Assembly: GCA_046597375.1 (NCBI GenBank) | Contig: JBKJKM010000031.1 | Location: 1-15,068 of the forward strand | DNA from: DATLED01 sp046597375 | GTDB taxonomy: Bacteria; Actinomycetota; Acidimicrobiia; Acidimicrobiales; CADCTF01 | Direction: 5' to 3' | Length of the DNA stretch: 15,068 nt | Shown: positions 5,867-13,427 of the stretch, in pieces | Numbering within the stretch: the stretch's first letter is position 1 | How the letters are laid out: every line of letters starts with the position of its first letter | Notes under the pieces: model-generated | What the model was told of the DNA's origin: nothing | What the model saw: the letters and a program-made list of their open reading frames with translations, nothing else | Database searches by the model: none | Made by a program: the position numbers and the translations under genes

Positions 5867-8319
5867 CAGGGAAGCCTCCGCAGCAGGGGTCCAGGGCCGG
5901 AGGGGGGCGCCGCCATCCGCACCCGGGCGGCGGCGACGCTCACGCCGTCGGGACGGGCCAGGATCGGATCGAGCTGGAGCTCGGCCAGTTCCGGCACGGC
6001 CTCGGCCAACGCGCTCACACGCAACAACAGCTCGACCAGCGCAGCTTCGTCGACGGCGCCATGCCCGCCGGCGCCGAACAACAACGGTGAGAGTCGGACG
6101 GCGCGGAGGAGCTCGGCAGCATCGGTGTCGGTGAGCGGCAGGATGCGATGGGCGCGATCGCCGAACAGCTCGGCCTCCACCCCACCGAGACCGAACCGAA
6201 GCAGGGGTCCGAACGACGGGTCGTCGACCACACCGACCACAACCTCCACGTCATCGGCGCCGTTCGGATGGGCATCAACCTGGCACCGGATCCCGGCGCA
6301 GGCGAGAAAGGCGTCGACCTCATCCGGCGCGAGCCACCGTTCCGCCGGGTGCGCGGCGGTGAAGCGGTCGGCCATCGCTGCCGCCGCCGCCAGGTCCATC
6401 CCCGGAGGTACCACGGTCGTCCCCTCGACGGTGTTGCGCCATCGCCCGTAGGCGGCGACGCGTCCGAAGGCGCGGACTGCTTGTTCGGGGAAGGGGAACA
6501 CCGGTATCGGGTGGAGGGCATCTTCAGTCCCTGTCATGACCCCCACGCCTGGTGTGGGGGCTCGCCCCAGGTAGGACGCGATCACCGGCTTCCCGGCGCC
6601 GCCGGCCGCGACGGCGGCGGCGATGATGGCCAGACCCACCTCGTGAGGACGAGCCGTCAGCGGAGGCACCCCGATCACCAGGACGGCGTCGACGCCGGGA
6701 TGTTCGAGCACCACCGTGAGCACCCGTCCGAACTCTTCGGCCGTGGCCAGGGCCGTCAGGTCGATCGGGTTGACGCGACCACTACCGGCGAGATCGGCCA
6801 GTACGACGCCGGCATCAGCGGCCGCGTCGGCTGCGAGTTGGCCGGGTCCAGCCGCGTTGCCGATGATCGCCAAGCGGGCGCCGTTCGGGATGGGCTGGTG
6901 TGCCAGCACGAGGCTGACGTCGAAGAGCTCTGCGAGCGTGTCGACGCGAATCACGCCGGCTTGGCGGAAGAGCGCGTCCGTGGCCACGTCGGCGGCGGAG
7001 GTGCGGCCGCTCTTCACCACGACGATCGGCTTGGAATGGGCGACGCGGCGGGCGACGCGAGCGAACTTGCGGGGGTTGCCGAAGGTCTCGAGGTACAAGA
7101 GGATCACGTCGGTCTCCGCATCGGCCTCCCAGTACTGAAGAAGGTCGTTGCCGCTGACGTCGGCCCGGTTGCCGACGGAGACGAAGCTGGAGAAGCCGAT
7201 GCCGAGGGAGGCCGCCTGCTCGAGGACAGCGAGGCCGAGCGGGCCTGACTGGGCGAGGAAGGCGACGCGGCCGACGGGGAGGCGGCGGGCCGACACCGTG
7301 GCGTTCATCGAGACCTCGGGCACGGTGGCGACGACGCCCATGGCGTTGGGACCGACCAGCCGCATCCCGTGGTGGCGGGCGATGCGGACGAGCTCCTCCT
7401 GGGCGGCGAGGCCGTCGGCATCGATCTCGGCGAACCCGCCCGAAACCACGATCACGGCCCGGACGCCTTTGACGCCGCACGCCTCGATCACGGCCGGCAC
7501 CTCATTGGCCGGCACCGTCACGATGGCGAGGTCGAGGTCGCCGGGCACGTCCCGTACGGTGGGGAAGGCGGCCACGCCCGCCACCGAGGCGGCCTCCGGG
7601 TTGATGGGGTACACCGGCCCGACGAACTCGTTGGCGAGCAGGTTGCGGAGGATCTCGTGGCCGATCGATCCGGGGCGACGAGACGCCCCGACCACGGCGA
7701 TCGAACGGGGGCGCAGCAGGGGAGTCATCGACTCGACGGTCGATCGGCGCTCGCGCTCGGCCATGGCGTCGATGGCCGCAGGCGTCTCGGCGATCGGAAA
7801 GCGAAGGTGGACGAGGCCGTCCTCGAATCGGCGTTCGGCCACGAAACCTGCGTCGCGGAACACCCCGAGCATGCTGCGGTTCTCGGCCAAGGTCTCGGCC
7901 ACGAAGTACTGCAGGCCCCGTTCGCGGGCGGCGGCTGCGAGGTGCTCGAGCAACAAAGAGCCGAGGCCACGACCCTGATGGCGGTCCTCGATGACGAAGG
8001 CGACCTCAGCCTCGTCGGCTTCCCGCTCAGCCAGCGGGTCGTAGCGGTCGTATCGGGCGACGCCTGCCATCTCCCCGTTGATGAGTGCGATCAGGGCCAT
8101 CCGGTCGCGGTAGTCGACGTTGGTGAATCGATGGACATCCTTGGGCGGCAGCACCGGGCGGGGCGAGAAGAAGCGACGGTAGATCGTGTGCGGTGAGAGC
8201 CGGCCGTGAAAGGCGATAAGGGCCGACTCATCCTCAGGCCGGATCGGCCGCACGTGGACCGCCGTTCCGTCGCGAAGTAGGGCGTCGAGCTCCCATTCCT
8301 TCGGATACGCGTCGACCAC
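5866..8319 (-). CDS. GNAT acetyltransferase fused to degenerate NDP-forming acyl-CoA synthetase (Pat-like)
   Basis: The protein has 817 residues. Residues 20-175 form a GNAT domain with acetyl-CoA-binding RHQGRGLGS (113-121) and an AENRSMLGVFRDAGF block. Residues 200-295 form a CoA-binding Rossmann domain (SIAVVGASRRPGSIG) and 350-625 hold succinyl-CoA-ligase-like domains (FLAQSGPLGLAVLEQA, SVGNRADVSGNDLLQYW). Residues 640-802 resemble only the ends of an ATP-grasp domain. This combination defines Pat/Pka-type protein lysine acetyltransferases; here GNAT comes first, as in actinobacterial forms. After KSGRT (436-440) the usual SSHT loop with the phosphorylated His is missing, and the nucleotide-binding middle of the ATP-grasp is absent. 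The synthetase region is therefore probably a regulatory sensor rather than an enzyme. The start GTG 8319 has only a weak RBS. It lies 33 bases downstream of the MFS-ABC gene and overlaps the deacetylase start by one base. Confidence 0.9.
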   Translation of the reverse strand: MVDAYPKEWELDALLRDGTAVHVRPIRPEDESALIAFHGRLSPHTIYRRFFSPRPVLPPKDVHRFTNVDYRDRMALIALINGEMAGVARYDRYDPLAEREADEAEVAFVIEDRHQGRGLGSLLLEHLAAAARERGLQYFVAETLAENRSMLGVFRDAGFVAERRFEDGLVHLRFPIAETPAAIDAMAERERRSTVESMTPLLRPRSIAVVGASRRPGSIGHEILRNLLANEFVGPVYPINPEAASVAGVAAFPTVRDVPGDLDLAIVTVPANEVPAVIEACGVKGVRAVIVVSGGFAEIDADGLAAQEELVRIARHHGMRLVGPNAMGVVATVPEVSMNATVSARRLPVGRVAFLAQSGPLGLAVLEQAASLGIGFSSFVSVGNRADVSGNDLLQYWEADAETDVILLYLETFGNPRKFARVARRVAHSKPIVVVKSGRTSAADVATDALFRQAGVIRVDTLAELFDVSLVLAHQPIPNGARLAIIGNAAGPGQLAADAAADAGVVLADLAGSGRVNPIDLTALATAEEFGRVLTVVLEHPGVDAVLVIGVPPLTARPHEVGLAIIAAAVAAGGAGKPVIASYLGRAPTPGVGVMTGTEDALHPIPVFPFPEQAVRAFGRVAAYGRWRNTVEGTTVVPPGMDLAAAAAMADRFTAAHPAERWLAPDEVDAFLACAGIRCQVDAHPNGADDVEVVVGVVDDPSFGPLLRFGLGGVEAELFGDRAHRILPLTDTDAAELLRAVRLSPLLFGAGGHGAVDEAALVELLLRVSALAEAVPELAELQLDPILARPDGVSVAAARVRMAAPPSGPGPLLRRLP
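5875..5879 (-). promoter_or_regulatory. RBS of the deacetylase inside the end of the acetyltransferase gene
   Basis: On the minus strand this reads GGAGG, eight bases before ATG 5866, and lies within the last codons of the upstream gene. Together with the TGATG stop-start overlap it indicates translational coupling of writer and eraser. Confidence 0.8.
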
Positions 8320-8352
8320 GACACCGAGGGTAGGTCGCGCTGCGGCCGTCGG

Positions 8353-11319
8353 TCACCGCAGCTCGGCGACCTCGTCCGGATGCTCGATGCCGAGGTAGCT
8401 GGCCAACACACGAGGATGGGAGAGCACCTCGTCGGGTGTGCCCTCGGCCACGATCTCACCGGTGTCGAGGGCGATGACGCGATCGGCGAGCCGCCGCAGG
8501 ACGCCCATGTCGTGCTCGATCAACAGCACGGCGCAGCCGAGCTCGCGCTGGATTCGACGGAGCGCCGGCACCAGCGCTTCGGTCTCACGCTGGGCAATGC
8601 CCGATGAGGGCTCGTCAAGGAGCAGAACCGAAGGCCCGGCGGCCATCTGCGCGGCGAGCTCGACAATGCGACGGACGCCGGTCGAGAGTTCCGAAACGAA
8701 CTTGTCGCGGAAGGCGCCGAGCTCGAGCAGGGAAAGGAGCTCCTCCACCCGCGCATCCACCTTCTCTTCGGTGTCGCGCACCATCGGCAGATGGAAGAAG
8801 GCCGGGAGGGGCGCAGAGACATCGACGTGTCGTTCGAACGCCGTCGCCAACGCGTCACGAACCGTCAGCGCCGGCCATAGACGGGCGTTCTGGAAGGAAC
8901 GACCGAGCCCCGCTGCCGCCCTGGCATGGGGCGACCAGCTCGACACGTCGCGTCCGCCGAGGAGCACCGAACCGCCATCGCGCACCGTGAAGCCGGAGAT
9001 GAGATCGAAGACGGTCGTCTTCCCGGCGCCATTGGGTCCGATGAGACCGAGCACCTCGTGCTCGTGGAGATCGAAGCTCACGCGGTCGACGGCTCGGATG
9101 CCGCCATAGTTCTTCATCAGCTCGCGGACCTCGAGCACGACATTGCGTTCGATCGGTGTCCAGTGTTCGTCGATCACCTCGCTCCGTGGATCGAGCTCGG
9201 CCGGTCGGGCTTCCTCCTCGGCGGCGACGGCCCCGAAGTACACCGAGCGCACGATGTCATCGCGGCCCATCAGCTCCTCGGTCGTCCCGGAGAACCGGAT
9301 CTCGCCCTTCTCCAAGAAGACCGCCCGTTGGGCAAGTCTCAAGGCCGTGTTCACCGACTGCTCGACGAGGATGATGGCCGTGCCGTTGGCATGGATCGCC
9401 GGGATGATGCGGAGCAGTTGCTCGACCACGGCCGGCGCCAGACCGAGCGAGAGCTCGTCGATCATCAAGAGCTTGGGGCGGGCCAGGAAGGCCTGAGCCA
9501 GGCTCAGCATCTGCTGCTCGCCACCCGACAGGTCGCCGGCGCGCGTCGTCCACCGCTTCTCGAGCACGGGGAAGTGGGCGAGCGCTTCGGCGGTGGCGGC
9601 CGCGATGTATTCCGGATCTGACCGGTACAGCCAGCTGGCCAAGCGAAGGTTCTCAGCCACGGTCAGGGTGGGGAAGATGCTGCGCTCCCCGGGCACGACG
9701 GCGAGTCCGAGCCGCGCGCAGGTCACCGGGTCGGCGCCGCTGATGTCACGGCCGTCGAAGATGATCGCCCCGCCCGAGGCCATGGTCAGTCCAGCGATCG
9801 CTCGCAGCAGCGTCGACTTCCCCGAGCCGTTGGTGCCGAGCAAAGCGACGATCTCGCCGTCGGCGATCTCGAGGTCGATGCCGAAGAGCACCTGCGTCTG
9901 GTCGTATCCGACCTGCAGATCGCGGATCACCAGCACCTGGGGGTCGCCCTCGATCCGGCGCTTGCGGATCTCGGCCTGCGTGCGCGAGGCGAGGTTGAGA
10001 CGCTCGATGTCCTGGCCGATGTACTTGCCCGCCGACGCCAACAGGAACGATCCCATCAGGTACACCGGGATGAAGAAGAGGATCCCGACGCGCAGGCCGA
10101 AGCGGTCGCCGATGCCGCCGACGAGGGGAAGGACCGGCAGTCCCATCAGGAGCCACAGCGACCCGGTGGCGAAGCCGAGTGTGCGCATCCGGGCCGGGAC
10201 GGCGAGCGAGATCACGGCGAAGATGCCGGGGGAAAGGATGGCGCCGATGAAGGCGTTGGCCAACTGGCCGGCGATGGCGAAGCCGATGGCCGGAGAGAGC
10301 GCGATCACACCGAGGCAGATGGCCGAGCCGACGGCGGCATAGCCGAGCAGTGACATGGCTCGGCCGGGGTCCTTGGTGATCAGCTTCTGCATGATGATGG
10401 CGCCGATGAACAGCCCGGCGATCTGCGCCGGCTCGGTCATCGCGAAGATGATTCCCCGCCCTCGCGAATCGACCTGATACACCTCGTCGTAGAAGACGCT
10501 GAGGAACGTGCCGATGCCGAGACCCGAGGCGGTGAGGAACGGCAGGGAGAAGTAGATGCGTCGGGCGGACTGGCGCGCGAACAGCACGCGGAACGTCTCG
10601 CTGAATCCGGCCGCCGCTTCTTCGATCTGCGCCGTCTCTTCGTCGGCGCCGGCCGCGATTCTCTCGTGCACACCGCGCAGGGGTTCCTTCAATCGAAGGG
10701 CGAAGAGCACAAAGAACAGGGTCGGCGCCGCGAGAATGAAGAAGGGCAGCTCCCAGAAGAAGGCGGCGGCCAGGAACCCGGCCGCCAAGGGTCCGATGAA
10801 CTGTCCGACCGAGTTGGCCAGGCGGTGGGCGTAAAACACCCGGGCGCGTGACTCCTGCGGGTAGTAGTCGGCCAAGAGGCTGTTGTGGGTGGCGTTGAAC
10901 GTCTTGCCGAGGGCCGAACCACCGCGGGCGATGTAGAGGACGAGCAGGCTCGACGTGATCCCGGCGAATCCGGTGAGCACGGTGAACACGGCCCACAACA
11001 GCGCGCCGAAGGCCGCCATGCGTGTGCGATTCCAGCGATCGGCCAGGTAGGCGATCGGGAGCTCCAGCAGCAGTCCTACGGGCAGGATCACTGCCGTCAA
11101 CGTGGCCACGCCGGCCAGGTTCAGTCCGAAGTGCTCCTTGATCTCGGGGGTCAACACGCCGAAGGCCGTGCGGTCGAGCTCGTCGACGGCGTTGAGGCCG
11201 AAGAGGACGACCAAAGGCATGAGTGGCGCGTTGCCCGTGATCTGGCGCGGATCGAGCCGCTCCTTGAGTGTGCGCCTCGCCTCGGGTGCCGCTGTGGAAT
11301 CGGTGGTCGGGGCCGTCAT
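8353..11319 (-). CDS. Fusion of MFS transporter with LivF-like and LivG-like ABC ATPases
   Basis: This is a single uninterrupted 988-residue frame. Residues 30-432 form a 12-helix MFS domain by eye, with a motif-A-like YLADRWNRTR between helices 2 and 3 and GGIGDRFGLRVG in the second half. Residues 462-690 form a LivF-type ATPase: Walker A GTNGSGKST (495-503), LSGGEQQ (597-603), Walker B LLMIDE (E622), and LVEQ at the switch position. Residues 727-985 form a LivG-type ATPase: GPNGAGKTT (761-769), LSTGVRR (878-884), LLLDEP (E903) and IEHD with H936. LivF and LivG normally energise branched-chain amino acid (HAAT) importers as separate proteins. Here they are joined in the order F-G behind an MFS unit. 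ATG 11319 overlaps the stop of the LivHM gene (ATGA), so the ATPases are coupled to their permease. Whether the MFS part transports, scaffolds or senses is unknown. Confidence 0.93.
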   Translation of the reverse strand: MTAPTTDSTAAPEARRTLKERLDPRQITGNAPLMPLVVLFGLNAVDELDRTAFGVLTPEIKEHFGLNLAGVATLTAVILPVGLLLELPIAYLADRWNRTRMAAFGALLWAVFTVLTGFAGITSSLLVLYIARGGSALGKTFNATHNSLLADYYPQESRARVFYAHRLANSVGQFIGPLAAGFLAAAFFWELPFFILAAPTLFFVLFALRLKEPLRGVHERIAAGADEETAQIEEAAAGFSETFRVLFARQSARRIYFSLPFLTASGLGIGTFLSVFYDEVYQVDSRGRGIIFAMTEPAQIAGLFIGAIIMQKLITKDPGRAMSLLGYAAVGSAICLGVIALSPAIGFAIAGQLANAFIGAILSPGIFAVISLAVPARMRTLGFATGSLWLLMGLPVLPLVGGIGDRFGLRVGILFFIPVYLMGSFLLASAGKYIGQDIERLNLASRTQAEIRKRRIEGDPQVLVIRDLQVGYDQTQVLFGIDLEIADGEIVALLGTNGSGKSTLLRAIAGLTMASGGAIIFDGRDISGADPVTCARLGLAVVPGERSIFPTLTVAENLRLASWLYRSDPEYIAAATAEALAHFPVLEKRWTTRAGDLSGGEQQMLSLAQAFLARPKLLMIDELSLGLAPAVVEQLLRIIPAIHANGTAIILVEQSVNTALRLAQRAVFLEKGEIRFSGTTEELMGRDDIVRSVYFGAVAAEEEARPAELDPRSEVIDEHWTPIERNVVLEVRELMKNYGGIRAVDRVSFDLHEHEVLGLIGPNGAGKTTVFDLISGFTVRDGGSVLLGGRDVSSWSPHARAAAGLGRSFQNARLWPALTVRDALATAFERHVDVSAPLPAFFHLPMVRDTEEKVDARVEELLSLLELGAFRDKFVSELSTGVRRIVELAAQMAAGPSVLLLDEPSSGIAQRETEALVPALRRIQRELGCAVLLIEHDMGVLRRLADRVIALDTGEIVAEGTPDEVLSHPRVLASYLGIEHPDEVAELR
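11316..11319 (-). other. ATGA stop/start overlap, LivHM to MFS-LivFG
   Basis: The permease stop and the fusion-protein ATG share the four bases ATGA on the minus strand. No strong Shine-Dalgarno precedes the ATG, so reinitiation by terminating ribosomes is likely. This would keep permease and ATPase in proportion. Confidence 0.85.
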
Positions 11320-13427
11320 CGAAGTACCGGCTCGAGCTCGGACGGCTCGCCGAGTTCGGCCTCACCGGCGCCCGGCGGCCCGTCGTGATCGTCGTCCACG
11401 CGGCGGTCGGCCACCAGGCTGGGCACCGTGATGCCTCGGCGCCGTGCCACCCAGCGGAGGTAGCGGTCGCGCTGGGAGTACACGAGGCCCCCGAGACCTT
11501 CGGGAAGGAACAACAACAGCACGAGGATCCCGGCGCCACTCGCCACCAGCGCCCACGAGGAGCGGAGAAAGAACTCGGCGCCGCGCACGTAGATGGCACC
11601 GAGCACCGCGCCGGGCAGCGACCCGAGGCCGCCGATGACGACCATGGAGAAGAGGCGGATGCTGACCGCCGCGCCGAAGGCATCGCTCTGCAGACCGCGC
11701 TGGTAGAAGACGTAGATCCCACCGGCCAGCCCGGCCAGGGCGCCGGAGATGACGAAGCCGGTGAGCTTGGCCTTGGTCGTGTCGATGGTGACGGCCTGGG
11801 CGGCCTGTTCGTTGTCACGGGTGGCGATGAGGGCGCGGCCGGTGCGGCTGGCCCGCAGACCCTGCACACCGAAGATCACGAGGAGGAGCGCCGCGAGCGC
11901 GAACCAGTACATCTGGCGGTCGGTCTCGAGCGGGATGCGTCCGAACAGCGTCGGCCGGGCGATTCGACGCTCGATGAACCAGGGGACGTAGCGCTCCTGG
12001 AGGAAGAACGTCGCCGACGTGACGGCGAAGGCGAGCGTCGTTACAGCCAGGAAGAGCCCCTTGATGCGGAGGGCCGGCAGTCCCAGCACAAGCGACACGA
12101 GCCCGGCCACGGTGATGCCGGCCACCATCGCCAGTAGTGGGTCCCAGTCATGGCGTCCGTACAGCACGGCCGTGGTGGCGCCGCCGAAACCGGCGAGGGC
12201 GAACTGGCCGAGCGAGATATGCCCGCCCCAGCCGGTGAGCACGAACAACGAGATGGCGACGATGGCGTAGATGAGCACGAGAGCGGCGGCGCCCGATTGG
12301 CTCGGGCTGGCGACGAGCGGCAACACGATGGCTCCCGCCAACAGCGCGAGCTTGAGGGCCAGGAACCCGTACCGGATCTCGGGCACGCGTCGCAGTTCCG
12401 CCGGCACGGGACGAACGTCGCGCACGGCGCGCCATGTGGCGATACCGGTGTCCTCCGAGCGGGAGAAGGCGTGCCGCTGCAGGAGCAGCCCGAACAGGAT
12501 CACGACGAGCAGCAGGCCGTCGACGATCGTGGTGTTCGACCACGTCCAGATCGCGGCTTCCTGGAAGATGCCGAGGAAGATGGCGGCGGCCACGGTGCGG
12601 GGCAGGTTCTCCATCCGTCCCACCACTGCGGCGGCGAGGGTGAAGAGGAGTAACGAGTTGCCGGCTCCGGACGCACCGGCCACGGCCGAGTAGCCGACCA
12701 GCGTGGTGCGAAAGATCACCGCGAGGGTGGACAACAGGGCCGCCGTCACCCAGACGATGGTGGCGAGGCGGGGCACCGGTACGCCGAGGAGTCCGGCCCG
12801 GTCAGCGTTCTCTGCCGCGCCGCGGATGGCGATGCCGTAATCGGTCTTCAGAAGGAAGAGGCCGAGGGTGAGCACGAGCGCCGGAACGACCAGCACGATC
12901 AGGAGGTGGTTGGCATCGAAGGTGACCGGAAAGATCGTGAGGTCGGCGGTGAAGGGCACCTCGAACGTGCCGTCGCCGGCTTTGCTCCACAACAGCGGGA
13001 TGATCTGGGACAGCCCGGCCAGGATCTGGGCGAGGGCGATGGTGGCGACGGCCAGTATCAATCGGGATGCGCGTGCGAAGCGACGCAACACGATGCCCTC
13101 GACCACGGCCCCGAGCACCACGGCGACGACGAGGGCAAAAGCGACCGACACGAAGAACGGCACATGCCACTGGATGGAGAACTGGATCGCCAGGACGGCG
13201 GCCACGCTTCCGAACTCGGCCTGCGCGAAGTTCACGACCCGATTGGCCCGATAGATCAGTACCAGGCCGATGGCGTTGATGGCATAGAGCAACCCGGAGA
13301 TCGTCCCGAGGCCGACGATGCCGAGCGGCAGGCCACGCTCGAGCACGTTGTCGAGCGCGAACCACGCCACAGCCGCAAGAACAGCGACAGCGACCCCCGC
13401 TGTCGCGCGACTTCGGACCTCAGGCAC
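11316..13427 (-). CDS. Fused LivH-LivM-type ABC importer permease
   Basis: The protein has 703 residues, with two permease units that are usually separate genes. Residues 35-320 are LivH-like (GLLYAINAIGLVLIYRANRVVNFAQAEFG at 45-73; coupling loop near 197-218 with YGIAIRGAAENADRAGLLGV). Residues 375-650 are LivM-like (LTGWGGHISLGQFALAGFGG around 397-416, PALRIKGLFLAVTTLAFA, the coupling loop TGRALIATRDNEQAAQA at 529-545, and a closing FLPEGLGGL). An acidic cytoplasmic tail follows. By family it forms the membrane pore of a HAAT importer for branched-chain amino acids or related amides and carboxylates. It should pair with the LivF/LivG halves of the next gene. The start GTG 13427 overlaps the end of the binding-protein gene by eight bases and has no strong RBS, which suggests coupled translation. 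Confidence 0.93.
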   Translation of the reverse strand: MPEVRSRATAGVAVAVLAAVAWFALDNVLERGLPLGIVGLGTISGLLYAINAIGLVLIYRANRVVNFAQAEFGSVAAVLAIQFSIQWHVPFFVSVAFALVVAVVLGAVVEGIVLRRFARASRLILAVATIALAQILAGLSQIIPLLWSKAGDGTFEVPFTADLTIFPVTFDANHLLIVLVVPALVLTLGLFLLKTDYGIAIRGAAENADRAGLLGVPVPRLATIVWVTAALLSTLAVIFRTTLVGYSAVAGASGAGNSLLLFTLAAAVVGRMENLPRTVAAAIFLGIFQEAAIWTWSNTTIVDGLLLVVILFGLLLQRHAFSRSEDTGIATWRAVRDVRPVPAELRRVPEIRYGFLALKLALLAGAIVLPLVASPSQSGAAALVLIYAIVAISLFVLTGWGGHISLGQFALAGFGGATTAVLYGRHDWDPLLAMVAGITVAGLVSLVLGLPALRIKGLFLAVTTLAFAVTSATFFLQERYVPWFIERRIARPTLFGRIPLETDRQMYWFALAALLLVIFGVQGLRASRTGRALIATRDNEQAAQAVTIDTTKAKLTGFVISGALAGLAGGIYVFYQRGLQSDAFGAAVSIRLFSMVVIGGLGSLPGAVLGAIYVRGAEFFLRSSWALVASGAGILVLLLFLPEGLGGLVYSQRDRYLRWVARRRGITVPSLVADRRVDDDHDGPPGAGEAELGEPSELEPVLR
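13420..13427 (-). other. Stop/start overlap, binding protein to LivHM
   Basis: The binding-protein stop (13420-13422) lies downstream of the permease GTG (13425-13427), so the frames overlap by eight bases. This supports a single transcript with coupled translation. Confidence 0.75.

Noticed and set aside
4880..6451. 523-codon plus-strand frame opposite the deacetylase and acetyltransferase genes
   Set aside because: It is compositionally biased (Gly/Glu/Arg) and crosses the junction of two well-supported minus-strand genes, so it is antisense shadow.
9900..10020. Possibility that the MFS-LivF junction is a frameshift or lost stop between two genes
   Set aside because: The frame is continuous through a charged linker (about residues 432-462), with no RBS or plausible internal start next to an interrupted domain. 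A natural fusion is the simpler reading, though read-level confirmation was not possible.
9746..11869. 707-codon minus-strand frame overlapping MFS-LivFG and LivHM
   Set aside because: It is arginine/proline-rich without motifs. The two overlapping real genes have intact domain motifs across the whole region.
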